A stretch of 64,000 nucleotides of DNA from Gulosibacter molinativorax (GCF_003010915.2 NZ_CP028426.1:1674001-1738000), one strand, 5' to 3'; counted from the first letter of the stretch, positions 17,299 to 25,983 are shown. Numbers and translations are program-made. Notes: generated from the sequence alone by a model not told the origin.

Positions 17299-18606
17299 TC
17301 ACACAGTGAGCGTCAGCGATACCGGCTTGGGAGCACAACACGAGCCCGCGCCGCTCACCGCGTCTGGGGCGTCGAAGTCGCCAGCGCCTCCGCACACGCC
17401 CGTGTCGGGGAGCACGAGATCGACTCGTGCGGCAGCCTCGTGATCGCCCGCGATCTCCGCCACCACGCTACGCACCTGCTCGAACCCGGTCAGTGCGAGG
17501 AAGTTCGGCGCACGACCATAAGACTTCGCGCCGACAATATAGAAGCCTTGCTCGGGGTGTGCGAGATCCGCCGCGCCGGTCGCACGAATCGACCCGCAGG
17601 AGTGGAGATTCGGGTCAACCTCCTCCGCGACACGCACCGGGGCCTCAAGACGCACATCGAGATCGAGTCGAATCTCAGACAAGAACGACAGGTCGGGACG
17701 CAACCCGGTCGCAACGAACACGCGTGCAGCAGGATCGAGTCTCCGCCCGTCTTCTGCGACCAGGACCACCCGGCCGTCCTCGTGCAGAATCTGTTCGGTG
17801 CGGAACCCGGTGACCAGGTCGACAAGCCCATCGTCGACGGCCTGCTTCGCGCGCTGCCCGAGCGCTCCGCGCTCCGGCAACTCATCAGCTGTGCCCCCGC
17901 CGAAGGTGTTGCCGACCAGGCCGCGACGTAGCACCCACGACACCCGTGTGCCCGGCGCCTCGCGTACCACGGGCGCGAGCAGAGTAATGGCGGTCGCCGC
18001 AGAGTGGCCATTGCCGACCACGACCACGTGCTCACCGCCGAATGCCGCTGCCGACTCGCTGGTCGGGATGCCGTAGCTGAGCGCCCCGGCTTCAACCGCC
18101 GCCAGCTCACCGAGGGCAGGCAACCCGTCGGCGCCCGCCGGGTTTGGGGTCTGCCACGTGCCCGAGGCGTCGATCACGGCACGAGCATCGATGCGACCCT
18201 CGCCCCCATCCGCAAACTGCACGTGCACGACGAAGGGCTGTTCGTCGCGGCCCGCGTCGACCGTGCGGTCACGACCCTTGCGACTGACTCCGACCACGCG
18301 CGAGCCGTACCGGACGCGATTGCCCAGCGCCTCAGCGAGCGGGGCGAGGTACCCGTCGATCCACTCCGCTCCGGTCGGAAATCCGCTCTCGGGCTGCACC
18401 CAGCCCGTGGACTCTAACAGCCGGGCACTGGCCGCATCGACCAGCTCGGCCCAGTCCGAGAACAAGCGCACGTGGCCCCACTCCGCAACGCCGGAAGCCG
18501 CACCCGGTCCCGCTTCCAGCACGAGCGGTTCGATTCCGCGCTCCACAAGATGGGCCGCGGCGACAAGTCCCTGTGGGCCTGCACCAATTACGACGACAGG
18601 ATTCAT
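17299..18606 (-). CDS. FAD-dependent oxidoreductase with Cys-rich C-terminus (arsenic island)
   Basis: A 435-residue flavoprotein with an N-terminal FAD motif (VIGAGPQGLVAAAHL), an internal NAD(P)-binding GNGHSAATA motif, and an ATG-type FMO signature. The C-terminal tail carries three cysteines, VCGGAG and a vicinal SCCAPK, as if to bind As(III) or another thiophilic ion. ATG 18606 is chosen because the fold begins there and GAGAAGG precedes it. It is divergent from arsR across two dyads. It resembles flavoproteins often annotated in actinobacterial ars clusters; the reaction is unknown. Confidence 0.82.
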   Translation of the reverse strand: MNPVVVIGAGPQGLVAAAHLVERGIEPLVLEAGPGAASGVAEWGHVRLFSDWAELVDAASARLLESTGWVQPESGFPTGAEWIDGYLAPLAEALGNRVRYGSRVVGVSRKGRDRTVDAGRDEQPFVVHVQFADGGEGRIDARAVIDASGTWQTPNPAGADGLPALGELAAVEAGALSYGIPTSESAAAFGGEHVVVVGNGHSAATAITLLAPVVREAPGTRVSWVLRRGLVGNTFGGGTADELPERGALGQRAKQAVDDGLVDLVTGFRTEQILHEDGRVVLVAEDGRRLDPAARVFVATGLRPDLSFLSEIRLDLDVRLEAPVRVAEEVDPNLHSCGSIRATGAADLAHPEQGFYIVGAKSYGRAPNFLALTGFEQVRSVVAEIAGDHEAAARVDLVLPDTGVCGGAGDFDAPDAVSGAGSCCAPKPVSLTLTV

Positions 18607-18621
18607 TTCATACCTTCTCTT

Positions 18622-18664
18622 ATCGACATTCTTCGATGGGTCAAGCATGTCGAATGCATCGACA
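18622..18664. promoter_or_regulatory. Two ArsR-type dyads in the divergent promoter
   Basis: Two perfect inverted repeats lie between the flavoprotein gene and arsR: ATCGA-CATTCT-TCGAT at 18622-18637 and TGTCGA-ATGCA-TCGACA at 18648-18664. Each fits a dimeric ArsR operator, and they may serve the minus and plus promoters respectively. Confidence 0.55.
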
Positions 18665-18693
18665 AATGTCAATACGTGCGAGAGAATGGATCT

Positions 18694-19047
18694 ATGGCAA
18701 CCCCGGGAAGTACCACCGAAGAGATCACGGCACGCACGTGCTGCGCGCCCGCAAACGATGCGGCACTCGATGACTCACGTTCGCAGCACCTCGCACAGGT
18801 GTTCAAAGCGCTCGGCGACCCCGCCAGAGTAAAGTTGTTCTCACTAATCGTCGCGAGTGCCGACGGTGAGATGTGCGTCTGCGATCTCACCGAGCCCGTG
18901 GGGCTCTCACAATCGACTGTCTCACATCACATGAAACTGCTCGTCGAGGCGGGCCTTGTCACTCGTGAACAGCGTGGGCGTTGGGCGTACTACCGGACGG
19001 TTGACGGCGCTGTCGAAAAGGCCGCCCGCTCGGTCCTCACCGTCTAG
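18694..19047 (+). CDS. arsR: ArsR-family arsenic repressor
   Basis: A 117-residue ArsR/SmtB repressor. The winged helix spans about 30-105 with the recognition helix SQSTVSHHMK. Cysteines occur as an N-terminal vicinal pair (C16, C17) and as the CVCDL motif (C61, C63), which together could form a three-coordinate As(III) site of the actinobacterial/corynebacterial type. It is divergent from the flavoprotein-MFS operon and probably controls it and itself. Confidence 0.92.
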   Translation: MATPGSTTEEITARTCCAPANDAALDDSRSQHLAQVFKALGDPARVKLFSLIVASADGEMCVCDLTEPVGLSQSTVSHHMKLLVEAGLVTREQRGRWAYYRTVDGAVEKAARSVLTV

Positions 19048-19134
19048 GCCTTCATGCCACCACAAGTTCTCGGTCAGGTGTGGCTGATTGGGGACGTCTG
19101 AGATCGATCGCGCGCGACTGAGCACCTTCTTTGC

Positions 19135-19668
19135 ATGAGCAAGCGCAACACTCGAAGTTCATTACCCGATCCCTCCGTCGACCTTCCAATCGCCAGCATC
19201 AGCGTCGATGAGCGTGGCGCGATGCACGTCACGTACGACGGACATGAGTTCCCACCTTCGACGCCAGATACAGAATGGAGTCGGGGTCGGTTCGGTGATC
19301 TGCTCGACGCACTCTCCGCGCACCGCACGCGCACACTCCGCGTCGAGGTGCACGAGTACGACGGCTCGGTATTCACTGACATCATCCACGCCACTCGCAG
19401 CGAGCGCATCGAAGACGAGGTGCCGCTGCCCAGTGCCACGCGGCGAGCGCGCCATCGAACGACTCATCAACTGATCGAGATACGCGGCTCCGGGTTCATC
19501 CCCGGTGAGGACGTGACGATTGCGCTCATGCTATCGAGCGCGGAAGGCGCCGCAGACGGCACAGCTCGCGCAGTTGTCGATCTCAGCCACATTGCGGGTC
19601 AGAACGCAGAACTCCTGCTCATCGGGCGCATCTCAGGTGTGATTGTCGTCGAGCGGTTGCAGTCATGA
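19135..19668 (+). CDS. Hypothetical conjugation-operon protein before the coupling protein
   Basis: A 177-residue soluble protein without a recognisable domain. It has a predicted alpha/beta N-terminal half (VDERGAMHVTYDG) and a beta-rich C-terminal half (IEIRGSGFIPGEDVTIALML). It overlaps the traG-like gene by ATGA, so it is part of the resumed transfer operon. A substrate-recognition or adaptor role is conceivable from position only. Confidence 0.68.
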   Translation: MSKRNTRSSLPDPSVDLPIASISVDERGAMHVTYDGHEFPPSTPDTEWSRGRFGDLLDALSAHRTRTLRVEVHEYDGSVFTDIIHATRSERIEDEVPLPSATRRARHRTTHQLIEIRGSGFIPGEDVTIALMLSSAEGAADGTARAVVDLSHIAGQNAELLLIGRISGVIVVERLQS

Positions 19669-21443
19669 CGAGCGCCCAGTCTCACAGCCGAGGTCTTGGA
19701 GAGGAGCTGACCAACGCCCTCATGATTGGCCTCTTCGCACTGTTCGGTTTCGCCGCCGTACTCCGCGGGGCCGGATCGGTCGCAGCGTTTCTTACTGGTG
19801 CTAAGCAGCCTGAAATCGGCTTCGCTGGGGGTGTCAACGTGCTCTTTGCCCCCGCTGACCCCGCCACGGCACTTGGTGCGCACGGCCTCAATGCAGTTGT
19901 GTACTGGGTCGTAGCAGTTCTTCTTCTCGGTTTGCTCACCACCGCGATTGTGTGGGCCTGGGCTCGGATACGACGCCATACTCGGGCCCTCACTATCGAC
20001 CCCCGCAAGCTCCAAGGAACCGCGAGTGGGCACGACGTCGCATCCAGCGCTTCCTCGAAGTCACTCCTTCGTCGGGCTGCGACGCTACGTCCTTCGCTTG
20101 AGCATCCGAAGCCGGAGGATGTGGGTTTCTTGCTTGGTCGCTCGCACGGCAAACAGATCTGGGCGAGCGTCGAAGATTCGATCTTGCTGATCGGTCCTCC
20201 GCGCTCAGGCAAGGGTCTCCATTTCGTGATCCCGGCCATCCTCGACGCCCCAGGCGCAGTCGTCACAACGTCCACCCGCCCAGACAACCTCACCGTGACG
20301 CTCAAGGCACGAGAACGCATGGGCCCTGTCGCGGTCTTCGATCCACAACACCTGGCCGAAGGCATTCCTGCCGGGCTGCGATGGTCACCGATCAGAGGCT
20401 GCGAGGATCCGCTCACTGCGATGATCCGAGCGACCGGTCTCGCGGCAGCAACCGAACTCTCCTCTGGTGGTGTCGAAGGTGGCGGCTTCTGGGAGGGCAA
20501 GACCCGGGTCGCGCTACAAGCGCTCCTCCACGCCGCAGCCCTCGATCACAGGACCCCTGCGGAACTATTCCGATGGACGCTCGACCCCGCGGCCGCCGCC
20601 GAGGCCGTTGCGATCCTCACCGGTTCACCGCTCGCCGCAACCGGATGGGCCGAATCATTGGAAGCAATGCTCGACGCTGACCCGCGCACTCGCGACAGTA
20701 TCTGGCAGGGAGTGTCGCTCGCACTGGCGTCACTCGCCGACCCCAGGGTGTTGGACGCGGTAAGCCCCACTGAGGGCGAGCACTTCGACCCGGAGCAGTT
20801 CATTCGCAGCCGGGGCACGCTATACCTGCTCGCGACCGGAGCTGGTGCCGGAAACAGCGCCGCGCTGGTCGCTGCCTTCGTCGAAGACCTCGTCGAAACC
20901 GCGCGCCGCATGGCCGCACGATCACCCGGCGCGAGGCTGGATCCACCGCTACTGCTCGCGCTCGATGAGATCGGGAACCTCGCCCCGCTCCCTTCATTGC
21001 CAACCCTCATGGCCGAGGGTGGCGGCACGGGCATCACGACGATGCCGGTGCTCCAATCGCTCGCTCAAGCACGCGACAAGTGGTCAGAAAATCAGGCCGC
21101 TGCGATCTGGGACGCAAGCATCGCGAAGATCATCCTCGGCGGTGCATCGAACTCTCGCGACCTCCAAGACCTCTCCACCCTCATCGGCGAACGCGACGAA
21201 TTCACCGATTCCGTTACGTTCGGCGACTACGGCTCACGCTCCAGTCAGCGCTCCGTCCGCAGAGTCCCCATTCTGCCGCCGGATCGCATTCGGACGCTCC
21301 CCTTCGGGTCCGGCGTGATTCTGCTCCGATCGACGGCACCAATCATCACCGATCTACACCCATGGCCGAAACGTGCTGACGGAGAGAAGCTCCGCCTCGA
21401 TCGTTCGGCGACCGAGGCTCTGCTGGAGCACCCCAAGCATTAG
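19665..21443 (+). CDS. traG: VirD4/TraG-type coupling protein
   Basis: A 592-residue type IV coupling ATPase that brings the DNA-relaxase complex to the channel. Two N-terminal membrane segments (about 18-45 and 78-103) are followed by the Walker A GPPRSGKG near residue 177, the Walker B LLALDEIGN near 430, and the TraM-recognition-type C-terminal motor domain. Size and order are typical of actinobacterial TraG/VirD4 proteins. Confidence 0.93.
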   Translation: MTSAQSHSRGLGEELTNALMIGLFALFGFAAVLRGAGSVAAFLTGAKQPEIGFAGGVNVLFAPADPATALGAHGLNAVVYWVVAVLLLGLLTTAIVWAWARIRRHTRALTIDPRKLQGTASGHDVASSASSKSLLRRAATLRPSLEHPKPEDVGFLLGRSHGKQIWASVEDSILLIGPPRSGKGLHFVIPAILDAPGAVVTTSTRPDNLTVTLKARERMGPVAVFDPQHLAEGIPAGLRWSPIRGCEDPLTAMIRATGLAAATELSSGGVEGGGFWEGKTRVALQALLHAAALDHRTPAELFRWTLDPAAAAEAVAILTGSPLAATGWAESLEAMLDADPRTRDSIWQGVSLALASLADPRVLDAVSPTEGEHFDPEQFIRSRGTLYLLATGAGAGNSAALVAAFVEDLVETARRMAARSPGARLDPPLLLALDEIGNLAPLPSLPTLMAEGGGTGITTMPVLQSLAQARDKWSENQAAAIWDASIAKIILGGASNSRDLQDLSTLIGERDEFTDSVTFGDYGSRSSQRSVRRVPILPPDRIRTLPFGSGVILLRSTAPIITDLHPWPKRADGEKLRLDRSATEALLEHPKH

Positions 21444-21526
21444 CAAGCACGGGTGACGATCGCGCACCTACCTGTCGCAGCGGCTGAACAAAGGCGGCCG
21501 CCTGACCAGACAGGAAGAACATCATC

Positions 21527-21985
21527 ATGTCGATCCACACACAAGAATCCGTCTCGGGCTTTGTCACCTCAGAACCGCAGCTGACCGTCTCGGCTAATGG
21601 CAACCCGCGCCTCTACTTTCGCTTCGGGCAAGAACACTTCCGCCGCGAGGAAGACGGCACATTCACGCAACTGGAGTCGAGCTTTCACCACCTCGTCATG
21701 TTCGGGCGTTCCGCCGAACGCGCTTCAGAACGATTTTCCAAGGGCGACAACTTCATAGCTGAGGGATATCAACGACCCGTAAGCTACGAGCGCGAAGGTC
21801 AAAGCGTCGAGAGCGAGGAGTTCGTCGCAAAGCGGATCGGCCACGACGCGGCCCGCACCCGGTACGAAGTCGACCGCTCACCCCGCAAGACCGCCTCGCG
21901 GAGCAGCGCCGACAAAGAGCAGCGCCGTGCATTTGCACCCCGAACCTCGGGAGCCGTGAATGGTGCTCCGTCTCTCGGGTACTGA
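21527..21985 (+). CDS. ssb: Single-stranded DNA-binding protein (element-borne)
   Basis: A 152-residue OB-fold protein of the SSB family. The core spans about 5-112 with family features such as VSGFVTSEPQL, RLYFRFG and GDNFIAEGY. The tail is basic and Ser/Ala-rich instead of ending in the acidic peptide of housekeeping SSB. It follows the coupling protein and probably coats transferred single strands. Confidence 0.85.
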   Translation: MSIHTQESVSGFVTSEPQLTVSANGNPRLYFRFGQEHFRREEDGTFTQLESSFHHLVMFGRSAERASERFSKGDNFIAEGYQRPVSYEREGQSVESEEFVAKRIGHDAARTRYEVDRSPRKTASRSSADKEQRRAFAPRTSGAVNGAPSLGY

Positions 21986-22003
21986 GCCGGATCGGAGCAG
22001 CAC

Positions 22004-22576
22004 ATGAACGAGCACAGCATCCCCGGCGAAGACAACGAGAACATCCAGGCTGAGCGGTTTGAGCCGGATCTCGTCGCAGAGCCGCCACATCCCATCAACT
22101 GGAACCTCCTCACATCGCAAGACCTCGAAGAAGAACTCCTCGAACTCAATCGCTGGGTGAACTGGCTCCGCACGGAGTACGGCCTACCCGCCGCGGTGAT
22201 TCCACCGGTCTGGCATCGTCACCCCGAGTTGTTCTGGGAGCTTTCCGCACTCCACCTGCATTGGCTGTGCGCCTACGACGCCAACCAAGACGGCTCAGCA
22301 CCGTTCGGTTGGCATCGCGACTTCGCAGAGGCCCGTCAGCGTCTGCGCGACTGGGTGACGGCCAGCGGCACGCGACTTGACCGAGATCGCCCGACGCGGC
22401 AAACCGTCTGGCCGGGCGAGGAACGCACCGTCGACATCGTGGAGCAGACCATCACGGATCGGGATGCAGATTTCGTACAGTTCGTTCTCGAACAGGTTGA
22501 GGCGCGCAGGGCCGCAGAGGATGCGTTCTACGCAAGTATCGACGATCGGCCCGGGGAGGTGTCTGGTCAGGAGTAG
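22004..22576 (+). CDS. DUF4913-like protein
   Basis: A 190-residue protein whose core (VWHRHPELFWELSAL ... GWHRDFAEARQRLRDW) matches the DUF4913 family found on actinobacterial mobile elements. The core is Trp-rich and the flanks acidic. The start has GGAG eight bases upstream. Function unknown; it is usually encoded near ssb and traG genes, as here. Confidence 0.78.
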   Translation: MNEHSIPGEDNENIQAERFEPDLVAEPPHPINWNLLTSQDLEEELLELNRWVNWLRTEYGLPAAVIPPVWHRHPELFWELSALHLHWLCAYDANQDGSAPFGWHRDFAEARQRLRDWVTASGTRLDRDRPTRQTVWPGEERTVDIVEQTITDRDADFVQFVLEQVEARRAAEDAFYASIDDRPGEVSGQE

Positions 22577-22584
22577 TCCAGCCT

Positions 22585-22941
22585 TCATGTGCCGACGAGT
22601 TCCCCGTGATGTTCGTGGCGCGCTTGCTCGCGACGTGCCACGGCTTCGTCGTGTCGCGCACGGATGAGAAGTGCCACGGAGATCGGGCCGATCACGACGT
22701 ATTTCAACGCGTTCCACAGGCACAGCAGGATGACGAGGTTGAGCCAACCTGGGGCGCCATCGCCGACCCCAGATGAGCACCAATACGCGAGCACGATGTA
22801 CGGCGCAGCCAAGAGCATCGCGGGAACGCCCCATTTCAGGCCACGGCGTCGCCGGATCCGGCCCAGCACAATGTTCGTGGGTGCGTATCGCTGCAGAACT
22901 GCATAGATGAAGCTGCTGACCGTCAATATCAAACGGATCAT
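22585..22941 (-). CDS. Small three-segment membrane protein of the element
   Basis: A 118-residue membrane protein with hydrophobic segments near 1-17, 40-58 and 66-92 and a charged C-terminal tail. A central RRRRGLKWGVPAMLL segment is typical of a small conserved family on actinobacterial elements, often misannotated as a sulfate permease. The start at ATG 22941 is chosen because the hydrophobic part begins there; GTG 22959 is an alternative. It runs opposite to the transfer genes. Function unknown. Confidence 0.65.
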   Translation of the reverse strand: MIRLILTVSSFIYAVLQRYAPTNIVLGRIRRRRGLKWGVPAMLLAAPYIVLAYWCSSGVGDGAPGWLNLVILLCLWNALKYVVIGPISVALLIRARHDEAVARREQARHEHHGELVGT

Positions 22942-23135
22942 GATGGGGCCTATCGTCACACGTCGATCTCCGTCGAGGAAGCAGCATGTGAATCGAACGC
23001 CCGAGAGGGCCGCCCCGAAGGGCCCGCAGAGTTGGGAACCTGCTTCGTCTCCCAGGGTACGCCTACTCCGTATGAGTCGAAAGGGGCAGCATTCGAACAC
23101 CTTCTCAGTGAGATCTCACCTCGAAGGAGGCCATC

Positions 23136-24116
23136 ATGCCCACGCTCTCGAATCTCGCGAAAGATGAGCGAACTGCCCGCCAGGTGCTGTCATTGATCGG
23201 CACCCCGAACGACGCCGCAACGGGCGCACTCCTCGAACGAGTCGGTGGGGTCGAACTCATCGCACTGGTCGAGCGCGACACCGCGATTCCCGGGATGGAT
23301 CGAATCGAAGCGGCAATCTGGCGAGATCGATTGCAATCACGCGCGAATCCCAATCAGGTCGCCTCGCGGTTGCTCACTGAGAACGACTATCGGGTGCTCG
23401 TACCCGAGGACTCAGAGTGGCCCGCCGCCCTCAATGACCTCCGCGAGCGAGCCCCGTACGCGCTCTGGGCTGCGGGACGTGCAGAACTTCTCAGCGCGCA
23501 GCCCTCTCAACTGATCACGATCACTGGCGCCCGGGCGGCGACCGCTTACGGCGTGCACGTTGCCGAGGACATCTCCAGCGAGCTGGCCCGGAACGGCAAG
23601 ACTCTCGTCGCCGGTGCTGCCTACGGTATCGAAGGCTCCGTACACAGGTCTGCGCTCATCGAGAGCGGCAACACGATCGCGGTACTTGCCTCGGGCGTCG
23701 ACCGCCCCTATCCCGCAGGTCATGCTGACCTCATTGCGAGCGTTTCACGCCAAGGGCTGGTGCTCTCTGAGTTACCGCCAGGGGTCAGCCCAACCCGTCA
23801 GCGTTTTCTGGATCGTTCCCGTATCCTTGCAGCGCTGTCTGGCGCCACCATCGTCGTTGAAGCGGGGTTTCGGTCTGGAACGCTGTACACAGCTCGGGAG
23901 GCTGGGCACTTGGATCGCATCGTTGGCGCTGTCCCCGGGCCCGTTACCTCCGCCGCCAGCGCCGGAACGAATCATCTGCTTCAGGAGGGGAGCGCACGCG
24001 TCGTCACCAACGCATCGGACGTCACGCGGATGCTTGACACTGCGAACGCCCCCAGGCGGAGCGTCATCCACCTGGGGGCGTCGCGTGCCGTTCTGCCGAA
24101 CAACCGCGCGCTGTAA
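23136..24116 (+). CDS. dprA: DprA-like DNA-processing protein
   Basis: A 326-residue DprA/Smf-family protein. The Rossmann-like core (about 95-290) includes ATAYGVHVAE, TLVAGAAYGIEGSVHR, AVLASGVDRPYPAGH, LSELPPG and RTLI-like RSRILAALS. The usual GSR motif is changed to GARA. DprA binds single-stranded DNA and loads RecA. On a conjugative element it could handle incoming single strands. The ATG follows AAGGAGG. It is separate from any dprA of the topA-dprA chromosomal locus. Confidence 0.88.
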   Translation: MPTLSNLAKDERTARQVLSLIGTPNDAATGALLERVGGVELIALVERDTAIPGMDRIEAAIWRDRLQSRANPNQVASRLLTENDYRVLVPEDSEWPAALNDLRERAPYALWAAGRAELLSAQPSQLITITGARAATAYGVHVAEDISSELARNGKTLVAGAAYGIEGSVHRSALIESGNTIAVLASGVDRPYPAGHADLIASVSRQGLVLSELPPGVSPTRQRFLDRSRILAALSGATIVVEAGFRSGTLYTAREAGHLDRIVGAVPGPVTSAASAGTNHLLQEGSARVVTNASDVTRMLDTANAPRRSVIHLGASRAVLPNNRAL

Positions 24117-24119
24117 CCG

Positions 24120-24326
24120 CTATCTCATCGTTGGGATCTCCACGACGAGACTCTTTCGCAGTTCATCCATGTCAACCCGGATGAGGCGCCCGACCCGGTA
24201 CCCGCGAACCGTGCCGTCGGAGATTCGACGCCGGATCGTCTTGACTGAGACGCCCAGGCTTTCGGCCGCGACGGTAAGAGAGACCAGGTCGGGTTCGTGC
24301 TCCTCGCTGCGAGTTCGAGAGTTCAT
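24120..24326 (-). CDS. xis: Excisionase-type helix-turn-helix protein
   Basis: A 68-residue protein with a MerR-like winged helix (LTVAAESLGVSVKTIRRRISDGTVRGYRVG), the form of recombination directionality factors beside tyrosine integrases. It lies 58 bp downstream of the integrase on the same strand, with its own ribosome site (AGGAAGG). Probably Xis for excision of the element; the binding sites may be those at 25697-25885. Confidence 0.82.
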   Translation of the reverse strand: MNSRTRSEEHEPDLVSLTVAAESLGVSVKTIRRRISDGTVRGYRVGRLIRVDMDELRKSLVVEIPTMR

Positions 24327-24384
24327 GGCAGTGCCTTCCTGTGAATGGATTGGTGTTACCTCACAGGTGTCCGCGGCTGTCCGC

Positions 24385-25656
24385 TTACGACTCCTTCCCT
24401 ACGTTCTTCTTCCGGTCGAGGGTCGCTGCGACACGTGCACTCATCCGGTCCGCCAGCTCTCGGTCGCGATTCATGGTGGCGTGCTGATATCGCAGCACAA
24501 TGTGAATGTCAGCGTGCCCGCCCCTGCGCATCAGCTCAGCGAGCGTCGCGCCCTCCTGAGCGAAGATCGTCAGCCCGGTGTGACGCAGATCGTGGAAGCG
24601 AAAACGGTGCGGCAACCCGTCAACGCTGTCACGCACATCGGCCCAGATATAACCCCAGCGGGTATTCGAGAGCGGCATGCTGCCGCGAATGCTTGCCGGG
24701 ACAAGCGGCGCCCTGTCTTCGGTCGCGACGTGATCTTTGAGGTGCTGCTTCAATCGAGCAGTCATGAGCTTCGGGATGCTCAGCGACCGCTTGCCCGCTT
24801 CGCTCTTCAGGTCGGTGTAGTCGCCGGTGTTGGCGTTCAACTGACGTCGCACGTGCAGAGTCGCACTACCGTCATCATGCCACTCGACATCACGCCGTTG
24901 CGCGCCCAGACATTCCCCACGTCGCAACTGACACCAGGCGGCGAGCTGCACCATGATCGCCCACTGATCCGGAACCGCCTCATACAGCGCCTCCACCTGC
25001 TTCGGCGTGATGATGTCCTCACTTTCATCATGGTCGGCATCATGACGAACCGATTCCTGACGAGGAATCGAGACGCTCGGCGCCGAAGGAATGATGCCGT
25101 CGCGAGCCGCTTGCCGCAGGATCATCATGAGCACGATCAGCACCGGCCTTGTGATGCCGTTGAACTTCGATTTCGGGTTCAGCGGCGCCGGGATCTGGTC
25201 GAGTCGATCTGTCATCATGCGGATGCGGTTGACGTCGATGTCCCGGATTGGGGTGTCTCCGAACTCAGGGACGAGATAGCCAGAGACCTTGCCTTGATAC
25301 GAGCGGACGGTCCCGACGGCACGTATCTTGCCGCTTCGGTTCGGCTCAGTCTTGATCATCTGCAACCAGCGCTTCGAGTACTCCTCGAAGCCCATGGATC
25401 GCGACTGCTCAGCGGCAGTCTCGGCGCGGCGTCGCTCCGCAATGACCTCTGGTGGCTCCCACAAGCCGAGCGAGATCTTCGAGTGCATCGACGCGAGCCA
25501 CTTCCGCGCATCGGTCTTCGTGACGAACGTCAGCGCCTTGTCGTCCTCGGTTCGTGCCGGGTACATCTCGCCATCTGGCGCGGGATAGCGGGCCTGCCAG
25601 CGACCCGACGGGAGCTTGCGCAACCGACCCCAGGCCTCGCGTTTCACCGTGCTCAT
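24385..25656 (-). CDS. int: Tyrosine integrase of the element
   Basis: A 423-residue tyrosine recombinase. It has an arm-binding N-terminal domain with a beta-rich SGRWQARY segment (about 10-60), a SAM-like core-binding domain (about 75-180) and a catalytic domain with the Arg in WCQLRRGE, the HxxR box FHDLRH and the C-terminal region LRYQHA carrying the nucleophile candidate. ATG 25656 is preceded by GGGAGG; upstream in-frame codons lack support. It lies at the element's right end, 360 bp from nrdF, so the attachment site should be nearby. Confidence 0.93.
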   Translation of the reverse strand: MSTVKREAWGRLRKLPSGRWQARYPAPDGEMYPARTEDDKALTFVTKTDARKWLASMHSKISLGLWEPPEVIAERRRAETAAEQSRSMGFEEYSKRWLQMIKTEPNRSGKIRAVGTVRSYQGKVSGYLVPEFGDTPIRDIDVNRIRMMTDRLDQIPAPLNPKSKFNGITRPVLIVLMMILRQAARDGIIPSAPSVSIPRQESVRHDADHDESEDIITPKQVEALYEAVPDQWAIMVQLAAWCQLRRGECLGAQRRDVEWHDDGSATLHVRRQLNANTGDYTDLKSEAGKRSLSIPKLMTARLKQHLKDHVATEDRAPLVPASIRGSMPLSNTRWGYIWADVRDSVDGLPHRFRFHDLRHTGLTIFAQEGATLAELMRRGGHADIHIVLRYQHATMNRDRELADRMSARVAATLDRKKNVGKES

Positions 25657-25941
25657 GATGACCTCCCGTGGACTCGAACAGCCGCTCGTGGACCGTCGTG
25701 CCCCTCCGTGCCCCTCACGTTGCGCAGGCCCAGAGATCCGCAGCATTCCGCGGAAGTTGAGCCTTTGCGTTCACATCGAGGGGCACGATGGGGCACGGCG
25801 TTGGGCGTCAGCCGAACCCCGATTCGGTTCGGATCGCACCTCCTTGCCCACGTCGAAGGTGCACGCGTGCCCCCTGCGTGCCCCACTGAATGGATATTCC
25901 TGGTCATCTCTGTTCTCCTCTGTCGTCGAACAGAGGGCATA
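25657..25941. promoter_or_regulatory. Integrase-proximal region with six paired CGTGCCCC sites (putative arm sites)
   Basis: This 285-bp gap has no gene. It holds three tandem pairs of CGTGCCCC: 25697-25704 with 25707-25714 (direct), 25780-25787 with 25790-25797 (inverted), and 25866-25873 with 25877-25884 (direct). Spacing within pairs is 10-11 bp, one helical turn. Such paired short sites between an integrase gene and the chromosome fit arm-type integrase or Xis sites. The core crossover site cannot be fixed without the other end. Confidence 0.6.
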
Positions 25942-25983
25942 AAAACGGCCCGAACCCGCGAGATTTCGCGGATCCGGGCCGTT
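25941..25983 (-). terminator. Terminator of nrdF
   Basis: A hairpin with outer arms AACGGCCCG (25944-25952) and CGGGCCGTT (25975-25983) and an inner CGCGA/TCGCG stem is followed on the minus strand by five T residues (25941-25945, overlapping the arm). It lies 37 bp beyond the nrdF stop. This sets the likely chromosomal boundary of the element. Confidence 0.85.

Noticed and set aside
25660..25685. tRNA T-loop-like string TTCGAGTCC on the minus strand next to int
   Set aside because: The bases on either side cannot form a T-stem and no other tRNA parts are present; probably chance.
25653..25940. Minus-strand ORF of 95 codons upstream of int
   Set aside because: It overlaps the paired CGTGCCCC sites, has no ribosome site or domain, and out-of-frame overlap with int makes it unlikely.
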